From assembly GCA_937960435.1 (NCBI GenBank), contig CALGPN010000025.1, positions 106,028 through 170,027 of the forward strand: DNA of 64,000 bases. The letters run 5' to 3'. This document shows, in pieces, positions 49,514 to 58,246 of this stretch; within the stretch, counting starts at the first letter, position 1; the number at the start of each line of letters is the position of its first letter. The position numbers and the translations under genes are program-made. Below the pieces are notes generated by a model. That model ran no database searches. It had not been told where the DNA came from and saw only the letters and a list, made by a program, of their open reading frames with translations. Source of the DNA: an uncultured Desulfosoma sp. GTDB lineage: Bacteria; Desulfobacterota; Syntrophobacteria; Syntrophobacterales; DSM-9756.

Positions 49514-50466
49514 CAGGCATTTCCTTTTGCGCTGTAAGTCTTGACTATTTCCCGGGCCTCCTGAGGACTCCGCCTTCGGACCTGCGAATAGAGTTTTTCA
49601 CAGTCGGTCAAGGAAAGCCGGTCCGTCAGCCGGTAGGCCTGGATTTCGTCTTCCAAGTGGGGCACGCTGGCTTCGTCGGGTTCCATTTCGCCTTTGTGCA
49701 GGAGCTTGATGTAGATGAGGCTTCGCGCCGCCAAAAGATCCACGAAGGGTCCGCGAATCTTCGGATGAAACACAAAAAGGAGCGTGAGCGTATCGCCCGG
49801 CCCCAGAACTTGTTTTCGCCCCAAACGACCGCGCGCTTCCCTCTCGAGCAGAAAACACACTCGAACCCGTCTCTTTGGTTCGATGCACCGGCAAAGATCC
49901 CGGAAAAGTTTCCAATGAATATATCCAGATTCGACGTAAAGCGTCGAGACCTTCAGAGCCTCCTCGGCAAGCCGTTTCGCCCGCATGGCATCTCTTAGGG
50001 CAATCCGGGCCGCATCGGCCCGGGCGAATTGAATCACGGCCTGGACCACGTGTGTAAAGGGCGCGGTCATGGACGTCTCATAAAAGTGCAGAAGCGCCGC
50101 GGTCGCTCGCTTTTCCGCATAGTACACGGCCTGCATTGGATCCTTGGGGTCCACGGCTTGGAGATCGCCTCCGTCTGCCAAGAAATCGTGCAGCCGGTTC
50201 AACTTTTCCATGTAGGGGTCCACTTGAAGAAGGCGCTTTCCCGAAGCATGTAGAACCCGGTAGAGACGGCAGGAAGCCTCGGCAAATCGCGGGAATTCGT
50301 AGTCCGTTTCTTGAAGATAATCTTCGATGGTTATGTCGCCGCACAGCATGGCATGGAAGTCGGGGTGGGGCGGCTCTTCCAACGCGATGGTGTCGTGCTC
50401 CCGCATTCGAGCTTCCGCCTCTTTCAAAACTTCCAGCCGATGGGTGGAAAAGGCCACCGTAATCAC
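49513..50466 (-). CDS. conserved protein, possibly of the TraB/ChaN fold
   Basis: Protein of 317 residues that I do not recognise firmly. The start MITVAFSTHRLEVLKEAEARM, then TIALEEPPHPDFHAML and YEFPRFAEASCRLYRVL, has the STHR and E-E pattern resembling the TraB/Tiki superfamily (GxxH and conserved Glu). No signal peptide or membrane helix is seen, so it is cytoplasmic. Its stop overlaps the ChaN-PDZ start by one base and its start overlaps the mutY stop (ATGA). The link to its neighbour suggests related chemistry; I treat that as a guess. Confidence 0.5.
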   Translation of the reverse strand: MITVAFSTHRLEVLKEAEARMREHDTIALEEPPHPDFHAMLCGDITIEDYLQETDYEFPRFAEASCRLYRVLHASGKRLLQVDPYMEKLNRLHDFLADGGDLQAVDPKDPMQAVYYAEKRATAALLHFYETSMTAPFTHVVQAVIQFARADAARIALRDAMRAKRLAEEALKVSTLYVESGYIHWKLFRDLCRCIEPKRRVRVCFLLEREARGRLGRKQVLGPGDTLTLLFVFHPKIRGPFVDLLAARSLIYIKLLHKGEMEPDEASVPHLEDEIQAYRLTDRLSLTDCEKLYSQVRRRSPQEAREIVKTYSAKGNA

Positions 50467-51590
50467 AGGTCAAGCCCACTGTGTTCTTGCAGGATCCTGA
50501 TAAGACGGCGGTTGGCCGACGGAAAAGCGAACCGGTCCAAGAATGCCGGGGGAACCCACAGGGCTTCGACGGCGGAGCGCAGCGTCGGGATCTGGCCCGA
50601 AGGATCCAACACACACCGAAAGGCGTGGAGACGAATCCGAAAGCGCGTGACCGCATGGCGAATTTCGGCAATCTTTCCCAGAAGCTTGACCGTCACGCCC
50701 AGCTCCTCACAAAGCTCGCGCTTGACCGCCTCTTCGGGGCTCTCTCCTTCTTCCACTTTCCCTCCGGGAAATTCCCAAAGACCGGCCATGAGTCCTCCAG
50801 GAGGCCTTTTCTGGATGAAAACGTTTCCGTTGTCGTGGAGAACCGCGACCGCCACCGTCACCTGTTCGGCGGCAAGCCGGCGCGTTTTCACGGGCCGATG
50901 CGGAACCGTGCCCGCCGCATACGCTCGGCACCACGAAAACACCGGACAGGCATCGCACGCCGGCCTCCTCGGGGCGCAGACCATGGAGCCTAGTTCCATA
51001 ACCGCTTGGTTGAATTCGCGAGCCCGCCCCGGCGGCATCCAGCGCCGAAGGGCTTGTTGGAAAGCTTTTTTCGTGTGGGAATCCTCCACGGGTTTTTCCC
51101 AGTCCAGAAGCCGAGCCGTCACCCGTTGGGCATTGCCGTCCAGCACGGGAACATCTCGCCCGAATGCCAAACTGGCGATGGCGGCCGCCGTGTAGTCGCC
51201 GATTCCGGGAAGACGGCGCAGCGCCTTCTCGTCGGAAGGGATTTGTCCCCCGTATCGAGCAAGGATAATGTCCGCCGCCTTTTTGAGATGGCGCACCCGA
51301 GAATAATAGCCGAGTCCCTCCCAAAGCTGCAGGAGTTCGTCCAAGGAGGCTTCGGCCACAGCCCGGACATTGGGCAATCGATCCATCCAGCGCTCGAAGT
51401 AGGGAACCACCTTCGTCATTTGAGTCTGCTGGAGCATCGTTTCGGAAATCCAGACAGCGTAAGGGTCATAGTGACGGCGCCAAGGAAGGGGTCTTTGGTT
51501 TCGGCAAAACCATTCCACCAAACAGGTGCCGATGGATTCATCTTCCGGATCGTGCCGCATATTCGACCCGGAGCTCGAGGTCTTCGCCAT
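50463..51590 (-). CDS. mutY: A/G-specific adenine DNA glycosylase
   Basis: MutY of 375 residues removes adenine mispaired with 8-oxoguanine. The catalytic domain shows MLQQTQMTKVVPYFERWM, LRRLPGIGDYTAAAIASLAF, VLDGNAQRVTARLL and the [4Fe-4S] cluster Cys-(x6)-C-x2-C-x5-C (CAPRRPACDACPVFSWC). A NUDIX-like C-terminal domain (about 235-365; LWEFPGGKVEEGE, CEELG) recognises 8-oxoG. I chose ATG 51590, preceded by AAGGAG; the longer frame upstream crosses repeat island 4 (VGAGLVPAR-like residues) and is spurious. Confidence 0.94.
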   Translation of the reverse strand: MAKTSSSGSNMRHDPEDESIGTCLVEWFCRNQRPLPWRRHYDPYAVWISETMLQQTQMTKVVPYFERWMDRLPNVRAVAEASLDELLQLWEGLGYYSRVRHLKKAADIILARYGGQIPSDEKALRRLPGIGDYTAAAIASLAFGRDVPVLDGNAQRVTARLLDWEKPVEDSHTKKAFQQALRRWMPPGRAREFNQAVMELGSMVCAPRRPACDACPVFSWCRAYAAGTVPHRPVKTRRLAAEQVTVAVAVLHDNGNVFIQKRPPGGLMAGLWEFPGGKVEEGESPEEAVKRELCEELGVTVKLLGKIAEIRHAVTRFRIRLHAFRCVLDPSGQIPTLRSAVEALWVPPAFLDRFAFPSANRRLIRILQEHSGLDL

Positions 51591-51696
51591 GGGTGTCTCC
51601 TTCGAAGCTACCCTAAGGTCCTTTGAGCCTTTTGGGAAGGTCATGCCATGGGCCTTGCGGAGCATGACGGGCGGGACCACGGGGCCGCCCCGTAAC

Positions 51697-51938
51697 GGGC
51701 GGGCACAAGGCCCGCCCCTACAATGGGTGGATACATGGGGGGGGTCCGCCCAACGATGCGTGGGCACAGAGGTCCGCCTTTCCCGGCTCCCCGTAAGTTG
51801 GGGTGAGCGAAGCGAACCCCAACATCAACCCCCGGCACCAAGGTCCATCTCTACAACGGGCAGGCCCATTAGGCCGACCCACAACGGGCAGGCACAGGGG
51901 CGCGCACCACCACGGGCGGGCACAAGGCCCGCCCCTAC
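51697..51938. repeat. intergenic repeat island 4 (families A and B)
   Basis: The 650-base gap between mutY and the ABC exporter holds repeat B at 51697-51721 and 51914-51938, one repeat A at 51793-51823 (GTAAGTTGGGGT variant) and a degenerate B near 51668-51692. Nothing else is recognised between 51939 and 52242 except the GGGAG ribosome site of the next gene. Confidence 0.83.
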
Positions 51939-52242
51939 AATGCATGGGCGTAATGCATGCACCTTTCTTCATGCCCTCATCGGGGCAATCCTCGCGGACG
52001 GCGGCAAAGCGTTCCTGAAACGATTCATCGCCGGGGGAGCGCATCCCCAAGTGAATTTTAAAAATGCCCATTTTCGAATCGGTCCTCGACGCAGGCTCCA
52101 CGGTCTCCTCTGCCTCCGTTGACTTTTCCAACCAACCGTGTTGATAGAATGGGGCAGATCCCCAGGGAGCGCAGAGGGGGATTTAGCTTTCCGGCTTACG
52201 GCAACGGGATGCCTTCAGCATCGCTTCAAGGGAGCTTCACCC

Positions 52243-54747
52243 ATGATCCACAAAAAGCCGCTTTGGTACTGGGCTCTGACGCGCTGTCGAGGTCTCCAGG
52301 CGCTGCTTTTGATCCTCATCGTCTTGACGATTTTCTTCCGGGTTTTTCCGCTGGAAATGCAAAAGCGTATCGTCAACGACGCCATTCGCTTCCGAAAGAT
52401 CGACGCTTTGTATCTCTACTGCGCCCTATACCTGGGCGCCGTCGTCCTGGCGGGGATTTTCAAGTACGCCATCAACGTCATCCAGGGCTACATCGGCCAA
52501 AGGATCCTTTATGAACTCCGCACGGGCCTCTACCGGCACATCGTTCGCCTGCCCATTCCGTTCTACCGGCGGACGGCGCCCGGCATGGTCATTTCCTCGG
52601 TCACCGGCGAACTGGCCTCGGTCGGCGATTTTCTCGGAGGCGCCATCGCCGTGCCCGCCGTCAACGTCCTGACCCTTCTCACCTTCGGGGTCTACATGTT
52701 CACGCTAAACCCGCTCTTGGCCGTATTGAGCGTCGCCATCTATCCTTTTGAGATCCTTCTCATTCCCATGCTTCAGAAACGATTCAACCGCCTCAACAGC
52801 GAACGCGTCACCACCACGCGGAAACTGAGCAACGTGGTCGGCGAAGCCATCAGCGGCATTCAGGAAATTCACGCCAACGCCGGTTATGCCTTGGAAGCGC
52901 GCAAGGTGGACCGTCTGGCGAAAACTCTTTTGGATCTGCGACACCGGATGAACCTCTATCGCTACGGCATCAAGTTCACCAACAACTTTTTCCAGAGCCT
53001 CGGGCCTTTCCTGCTTTTCCTTATCGGGGGTTATCTGAGCATCACCGGGCGGTTCAGTTTGGGCGCTCTGGTGGCGTTTCTTTCCGCCTACGAAAAGCTC
53101 TACGACCCATGGAAGGAGCTCATGGAGTTCTACCAAGGCTACCAAGATGCCCGCGTGGCGTATCGACGCATTCAGGAAGCCTTCGACGTGGAACCCGAGT
53201 TCCCTTTGAAACCTTCGGATCGAGCGCCCGTGGCCTTACAAGGCGCCGTTACGGTGCAAGATTTGATGTTTGAAGTAGAAGATCGTGTGCGCCTTCTGGA
53301 CCAAGTCAGCCTTCAGGTCTCCCCCGGCGAGAGGGTGGCGCTCGTAGGGCTTTCGGGAAGCGGCAAAAGTACCCTAGCCATGGTCATGGCTCAGCTGTAT
53401 CGTTACACCCAAGGCCATGTTTACGTGGACCAATGGGAATTGAAAGATCTCACCAAAATCGATGTGACGCCGCACCTGGGTTTTGTGTCCCAGTATCCGT
53501 TTATTTTCGACGGCACGTTGAAGGAGAACATCGTCTACGGCAGGCAAGCGGCGCTGTTGAACGGCAACCCTTTGCCGGGGGATGAGACGGGCGAGCCGCC
53601 CCTCGAGGAAATCCTGAGAACCTTGGAATTCGTCGGACTTACCGAGGATGTGTTGCGATTTGGGCTGAATACCGTTTTGGACGAGGCCAAAGAGAAAGCC
53701 CTAGGGGAGAGAATCGTCAGGTTAAGACAGCAATTCCGGGATCAGTGGAGCGACGCGCTGCAGGATGCGGTGGAATTTTTCGATGCGAAAACCTTTTTGG
53801 ATTACAGTTCGGTAGCGGTAAACATCATCTTCGGGTACCCCGTAGACGGCGGCCGTCCCTGCGAAATCCTGCCCCTGAGACCCAGGTTCCGCCGGTTCCT
53901 CAAAGAGGTCGAACTGGAGGAGCCTCTCGTTCGCCTCGGTTTGGACGTGGTCAACCGGACTGTTCCGCTGTTGCGAGATCTTCGCGACGATCCCTTTTTC
54001 TTTCGCCAGTCGCCCATCGCCTTGGAAGAGATGGACACATTTCAGGAAATTTATGAACACTACGGCGCCGCGCCCTTGGAGCGTCTGCCTCCCTCCGTTC
54101 AGGAAGTCCTGCTGGGTTTGGCCCTTCGCGTCGTGCCCGGAAAGCACAAGATGGTAGTCGTGCCCCGAGAACTCAAAGAGGCCATCCTGAAGTCCCGATC
54201 CCTTTTTCAACAGTATTGCCTTCAGAGAGATCCCAACGCTTTTGTCTACTACAGCGACACGGCCTATCTCGGTGCCCGGACGCTGCTGGAAAACATCCTC
54301 TTCGGGCGACTCAAAGAAGAAGATTCCTGGGCGTGGGCCCGCATCACCGAAGCCGTGGTGGACTTGCTCAAACGGGAGAACCTTTTTCACACCGTCTTGG
54401 AGATCGGCTTGGATTTTCCGGTGGGCAGCAAGGGGGATCGCCTCTCGGGAGGCCAAAAACAAAAAGTCGGCATCGCCCGAGCCTTTTTGAAGCACCCGCG
54501 TATCCTCATCATGGACGAAGCGACGGCCAGTCTCGACATGGCCTCCCAAAACCGCATTCAACAGTTTTTGGACGGAGAAATTCGAGGCAAGATCACGGTC
54601 ATCTCCGTAGCCCATCGATTGGAAACCATCCGAGACTATGACAAAATTGCGGTCATGAAGTCGGGGCGAATCGTGGAAATCGGGCGTTACGACGAACTTG
54701 TGGAAAAGAAGGGGCTTTTCTATGAGCTGGTCCATGGACATGGATAA
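52243..54747 (+). CDS. ABC exporter with insertion inside the ATPase domain
   Basis: Protein of 834 residues. About 1-330 is a six-helix ABC exporter membrane domain (WALTRCRGLQALLLILIVL, FGVYMFTLNPLLAVL). The ATPase domain has Walker A GLSGSGKST at 369-377, the Q-loop at Gln417 (FVSQYPFIFDGTLKENI), the signature LSGGQ at 734-738 and Walker B ILIMDEATAS near 757, with DxxH switch in SVAHRLE. Q-loop to signature is normally 60-70 residues; here it is about 317, an insertion of about 250. A second Q-loop-like block, YSDTAYLGARTLLENILFG, sits just before the signature. Substrate unknown; its 3' end overlaps the CRP-like gene. Confidence 0.82.
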   Translation: MIHKKPLWYWALTRCRGLQALLLILIVLTIFFRVFPLEMQKRIVNDAIRFRKIDALYLYCALYLGAVVLAGIFKYAINVIQGYIGQRILYELRTGLYRHIVRLPIPFYRRTAPGMVISSVTGELASVGDFLGGAIAVPAVNVLTLLTFGVYMFTLNPLLAVLSVAIYPFEILLIPMLQKRFNRLNSERVTTTRKLSNVVGEAISGIQEIHANAGYALEARKVDRLAKTLLDLRHRMNLYRYGIKFTNNFFQSLGPFLLFLIGGYLSITGRFSLGALVAFLSAYEKLYDPWKELMEFYQGYQDARVAYRRIQEAFDVEPEFPLKPSDRAPVALQGAVTVQDLMFEVEDRVRLLDQVSLQVSPGERVALVGLSGSGKSTLAMVMAQLYRYTQGHVYVDQWELKDLTKIDVTPHLGFVSQYPFIFDGTLKENIVYGRQAALLNGNPLPGDETGEPPLEEILRTLEFVGLTEDVLRFGLNTVLDEAKEKALGERIVRLRQQFRDQWSDALQDAVEFFDAKTFLDYSSVAVNIIFGYPVDGGRPCEILPLRPRFRRFLKEVELEEPLVRLGLDVVNRTVPLLRDLRDDPFFFRQSPIALEEMDTFQEIYEHYGAAPLERLPPSVQEVLLGLALRVVPGKHKMVVVPRELKEAILKSRSLFQQYCLQRDPNAFVYYSDTAYLGARTLLENILFGRLKEEDSWAWARITEAVVDLLKRENLFHTVLEIGLDFPVGSKGDRLSGGQKQKVGIARAFLKHPRILIMDEATASLDMASQNRIQQFLDGEIRGKITVISVAHRLETIRDYDKIAVMKSGRIVEIGRYDELVEKKGLFYELVHGHG

Positions 54748-55249
54748 GCGGGATCACGAGCTTTCCTCCGCAGAGCCGACCTTTACGTGCGAATTGGACG
54801 ACAACGTGGAATGGCTACGAAAAACGGACATCTTTTCAACCATTCCCCTAGAGCGCCTTCGCATCTATGCCCTGATGTGCAACCGGCGGCGGTTTCGCCA
54901 AGGCGATTTTCTCTTCCGACAAGGTCAGCCCGATGACAAAGGTTACCTCATCTTATCGGGGAAGGTCCAGATGGTGCGCGAATACCGAGACCATTCGGTC
55001 ATCGTCCAAGACTTGGAGCCGGGAGCCTTCTTCGGAGGGCTTGCGCTCCTTGCGGATATCCGCCGCCTTTTCGGGGCCCGCGCCGCCACGGATGTGGAAG
55101 TGCTCTATATCGACAGAGAAACGTTCCGAAAGATTTTGCGCCAGTTTCCGGAATTGACCGAAAAGATTTTGGACGTCATGATCAAGCGGATTGTGTCCAT
55201 GGAAGAAAAAATCTTGGAAAAGCATCTTCATGAATGCGTCCTGGAGTAG
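54722..55249 (+). CDS. CRP-fold cyclic-nucleotide-binding protein without DNA-binding helix
   Basis: Protein of 175 residues with a single cyclic-nucleotide-binding domain (about 40-155; FRQGDFLFRQGQPDDKGYLI, LEPGAFFGGLALLADIRR, VLYIDRETF). No C-terminal HTH follows. ATG 54722 lies inside the end of the ABC exporter gene with AAGGGG upstream (alternative ATG 54734). Overlap suggests coupling with the transporter. It pairs with a second CRP-fold protein at 56408 around the rhodanese-ferritin gene. Confidence 0.82.
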   Translation: MSWSMDMDKRDHELSSAEPTFTCELDDNVEWLRKTDIFSTIPLERLRIYALMCNRRRFRQGDFLFRQGQPDDKGYLILSGKVQMVREYRDHSVIVQDLEPGAFFGGLALLADIRRLFGARAATDVEVLYIDRETFRKILRQFPELTEKILDVMIKRIVSMEEKILEKHLHECVLE

Positions 55250-55277
55250 GAGTCTGCCCAGCCGCAAAGGAAATAGC

Positions 55278-56108
55278 ATGATGAAAAAGACGCCGGTGGA
55301 AACCTTGTTTATCGACGAATTGGAAACCTATCGGGCAGGCCGGAAGGAAAGAGACTATCTTCTCATCGACGTCCGGGAACCCCGGGAATACGAAGCCGGG
55401 CATATCCCCGGGGCCCGACTCGTGCCCCTCAGTCGTTTCGAAGAGCATCTTCGTGAACTTCCCAAAGGGAAGGAACTTCTCTTTTACTGTGCCGCCGGTG
55501 GTCGTTCCATGGCGGCGGCCTTGATGGCCGCAGAAAGCGACCTCAAGGCGCCCCGTGTGATCAACTTACAGGGGGGCTACATGGCTTGGGACGGCAAAGA
55601 GCTCTTCGATTACCCGAAGGTTCGGATCCTCACCGAAAAAACATCTCTGTCGGAAATGCTCCATGAGGCCATGAACTTGGAAAAAGGCGCCTTTCGGTTC
55701 TACGAACTTTCGTCATCGACGGAAACGGCCTGGGCCGAAACGGCCCGGCAGCTCACCCAGTGGGAACGGCGCCACGCCCAAGCCGTGTACCGGCTTCTGG
55801 AAGCTAGCCCCGCCGACCCCCCTCTGCCGCCCTTCGACGAGCTTTTCGAAGCCCTTTCAGGAAGCATTTTGGAAGGGGGAGAACCCTTGGAAGACGCCTT
55901 GAAAAAACTTGAAAATCTTCCCGGAAGCGCGTGCCGTGCCTTCGCGGAATTGGCTTTGGACATCGAATACCGCGCCTTCGATCTTTACCGCAACGCAGCC
56001 GCCGCCGCCAAGGACCCCACGGCCTCTGCGCTCCTTTTTGACCTTTCGGAACAGGAAAAGGCTCACATCCGTTATATCGCCAAGGTCTTCGCCTCCTGCG
56101 AGGAGTGA
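55278..56108 (+). CDS. rhodanese-ferritin-like fusion protein
   Basis: Protein of 276 residues. About 10-125 is a rhodanese domain (DYLLIDVREPREYEAGHIPGARLV, active-site Cys in FYCAAGGRSM, NLQGGYMAW); about 140-275 is a ferritin-like four-helix domain with LHEAMNLEKGAFRFYEL, QWERRHAQA and SEQEKAHIR carrying the Glu/His metal ligands. It may pair sulfur transfer with a diiron site. ATG 55278 follows AAAGGA. Related fusions occur in sulfate reducers, with unknown substrate. Confidence 0.78.
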   Translation: MMKKTPVETLFIDELETYRAGRKERDYLLIDVREPREYEAGHIPGARLVPLSRFEEHLRELPKGKELLFYCAAGGRSMAAALMAAESDLKAPRVINLQGGYMAWDGKELFDYPKVRILTEKTSLSEMLHEAMNLEKGAFRFYELSSSTETAWAETARQLTQWERRHAQAVYRLLEASPADPPLPPFDELFEALSGSILEGGEPLEDALKKLENLPGSACRAFAELALDIEYRAFDLYRNAAAAAKDPTASALLFDLSEQEKAHIRYIAKVFASCEE

Positions 56109-56251
56109 ACTCCACTCCGCATCGCCTCGCAAGCGCGTCCCCCTCTTGCTAAGTCGGGCAGATTTTGTTCCAGTAAAAATGAAGGCGTGGCGATGCTCGA
56201 TGCTGGAGGTGCTTTCATGACCGCGAGACCCCCGAAAATGATCAGATAACG

Positions 56252-56287
56252 CCCTGGAAAGGACCCCAAACGGTCTCCTTTCCAGGG
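56252..56287. repeat. inverted repeat between rhodanese-ferritin and CRP-fold genes
   Basis: Arms CCCTGGAAAGGA (56252-56263) and TCCTTTCCAGGG (56276-56287) are perfect 12-base complements around a 12-base loop. No U-run follows, so it is a weak terminator or an operator. The remaining gap (56109-56407) shows nothing else but the AAAGGAGG ribosome site for the next gene. Confidence 0.65.
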
Positions 56288-56407
56288 CCCTTGTCCATCC
56301 GCCGGCAAAGGCAACCGGCATGCCGCGGCTTTCCATGTCGGCAAAGGCCGCACTGAGGCATGTCGACGCGGGTGCGAGATCCCGGAATCCAGAAAGGAGG
56401 GACGGTC

Positions 56408-56896
56408 ATGTTTATTCAACAATCGGATCTTTTTCGGGACTTGGAGCATGATCTCATCAAGCAGCTCATGGAAATCAGCGACAAGGAAGATGTGGCAACG
56501 GGAACGATCCTCTTTCGAGAAGGAGACCCGGCAACCCATTTTTACGTCATGCTCAAGGGAAATGTGAAACTCACCTTCAAGGAGGGCACCTATGTGGCTT
56601 ACTTGGTCAGCCGCCCCGGTGAGGTGTTCGGCTGGTCGAGTCTTTTCGATCGGGACGCCTATTCCGCCACGGCGGAAGCGCTCACCGAGACCCGATTGGT
56701 CAAGATGCCCGGCGACAAGGTGAGAGCCATTTTGGAAAAGCATCCCGAGAGTGCCATGCGCTTTTACAGGCGGCTATGCAAAACTTTGGGGCATCGCCTC
56801 ATCAAGAGCTACGAGGCCATCACCTCGGTCTCCCACGCCATGACGGCGGAATCCCACGGGACGGGACAAATTCTCACCATGGGGCCGGCCCAATAA
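56408..56896 (+). CDS. CRP-fold cyclic-nucleotide-binding protein
   Basis: Protein of 162 residues, a single cyclic-nucleotide-binding domain (about 10-120; FREGDPATHFYVMLKGNVKL, VSRPGEVFGWSSLF, LVKMPGDKVRAIL) followed by a helix and a polar tail. AGAAAGGAGGGA precedes ATG 56408. As with the gene at 54722 there is no DNA-binding domain, so it probably signals through protein contacts. Position beside the rhodanese-ferritin gene suggests related sensing. Confidence 0.8.
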   Translation: MFIQQSDLFRDLEHDLIKQLMEISDKEDVATGTILFREGDPATHFYVMLKGNVKLTFKEGTYVAYLVSRPGEVFGWSSLFDRDAYSATAEALTETRLVKMPGDKVRAILEKHPESAMRFYRRLCKTLGHRLIKSYEAITSVSHAMTAESHGTGQILTMGPAQ

Positions 56897-56935
56897 CAAC
56901 CGCGCCGTGAGACGCGAGGGGGCAGAGAGCTTTTC

Positions 56936-57178
56936 ATGGAAGATTTTCAAAAGGTCGACGAAGACGAAAGGCGCAAGGCGCGCCGACTGCAACGCCTCGT
57001 GGATTTTGCCCTGGCGGTCATCCGCCAGGGAAACCTCCCCTTGGACGAGGTCCACCGGGTCGTGGAAGCCGTTCGTCAGTATGCCTACCGAGAGTATCCC
57101 GACAAGAAAGAAACCTTCGAGCTGATCTACACCCCTCGGTTCCGAAGAGCCGTTGGGGAACGATACGGGTATCAGTAA
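56936..57178 (+). CDS. small hypothetical protein
   Basis: Charged, helical protein of 80 residues (MEDFQKVDEDERRKARRLQR start; VIRQGNLPLDEVHRVVEAVR; LIYTPRFRRAVGERYGYQ end). No cysteines, signal or known domain. It lies 39 bases after the CRP-fold gene and 75 before the P1 peptidase. I do not recognise it; coding potential is supported by position and composition only. Confidence 0.5.
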   Translation: MEDFQKVDEDERRKARRLQRLVDFALAVIRQGNLPLDEVHRVVEAVRQYAYREYPDKKETFELIYTPRFRRAVGERYGYQ

Positions 57179-57253
57179 AATCCTTCCATCGATTCTCAAA
57201 ATTTGAGGCCCAGGAATCAGGGGGGCCGCAATGCCTCTGGGGAGGCCCGCAGC

Positions 57254-58246
57254 ATGACACTCAATGAGACCCTGACCGCCGTGGGAAAACTGAAGGTGGG
57301 CCACGCCAACGTGCCGGGCGGCCGATCGGGCTGCACCGTGATTCTTCCCGAGGGAGGCGCCGTTGCCGGGGTGGACATCCGCGGCGGCGCTCCGGGAACG
57401 TGCGGCACGGAAAGCCTCAATCCCATCAATCTGGTGGACCGCGTCCACGCTCTGTTTTTTTCCGGCGGTAGCGCTTTCGGCATTGCGACGGCGGACGGCG
57501 TCCGTCGATTCCTCAAGGAACAGTCTATCGGTTTTGTCACCGAATACGGTGTGGTCCCCACGGTGGCCGGAGCCGTGATCTTCGACCTGGGGATCAACAA
57601 GGGCGGCCCAACGCCCGACGCAACTTTGGGCTTGGAGGCGTGCCGGAGGGCTCACGCGGAACCCGTTGAGGAAGGATCCGTGGGCGCCGGCTGCGGCGCC
57701 ACCATCGGAAAGCTCTACGGCTTGCCTCAGGCCACCAAGGGCGGCTTGGGATCTTCCTTCATCCACACGGAACGAAACGTTCGGGTGGGGGCTCTGGTCG
57801 TGGTCAACCCCTTCGGGGACGTGGTCGATCCTCGAAGCTACCGGATTCTCGCCGGATGTCGCGAAAGTTCCCAGTCCCGACGCTTCGTCGGGACGGCCCA
57901 GGCCATGGCCCGTTTGGAACGGCTCCGAGGTTTTTCGGCAAGCGATAACACGGTGCTCGCCGCAGTGGCCACCAACGTGCGTCTCAACAAGACAGACCTC
58001 ACCAAGGTGGCCCAGATGGCCCACGACGGCCTGGCCCGCGTCGTCGTGCCGTGCCATACGCAGCTCGACGGGGACACGATCTTCGCTTTGAGCACCGAAG
58101 AAAGAGACCCGGTGGATGTGAGCATCGTCGGGATGTTGGCCGCTCAGGCCGTGGAAAGGGCCATCGTTCGAGCGGTTGTTGCGGCCGAGTCCCGTGGCGG
58201 GCTTCCCGCCGCGCGAGACCTTTGGGACGATCCTCCCGGACCTTAG
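57254..58246 (+). CDS. P1-family (DmpA-like) self-processing peptidase
   Basis: Protein of 330 residues of the DmpA/P1 aminopeptidase family: VAGVDIRGGAPGTCGTES, ALFFSGGSAFGIATADGV, VGAGCGATIGKLYG and, near residue 235, ASDNTVLAAVATN containing the nucleophile region where precursor self-cleavage occurs. GGGAGG precedes ATG 57254; upstream codons (RNQGGRNASG) are not homologous. Substrates of the family are D-amino or beta-peptides; this one is unknown. It overlaps the 3' end of the convergent PilZ gene. Confidence 0.85.
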   Translation: MTLNETLTAVGKLKVGHANVPGGRSGCTVILPEGGAVAGVDIRGGAPGTCGTESLNPINLVDRVHALFFSGGSAFGIATADGVRRFLKEQSIGFVTEYGVVPTVAGAVIFDLGINKGGPTPDATLGLEACRRAHAEPVEEGSVGAGCGATIGKLYGLPQATKGGLGSSFIHTERNVRVGALVVVNPFGDVVDPRSYRILAGCRESSQSRRFVGTAQAMARLERLRGFSASDNTVLAAVATNVRLNKTDLTKVAQMAHDGLARVVVPCHTQLDGDTIFALSTEERDPVDVSIVGMLAAQAVERAIVRAVVAAESRGGLPAARDLWDDPPGP

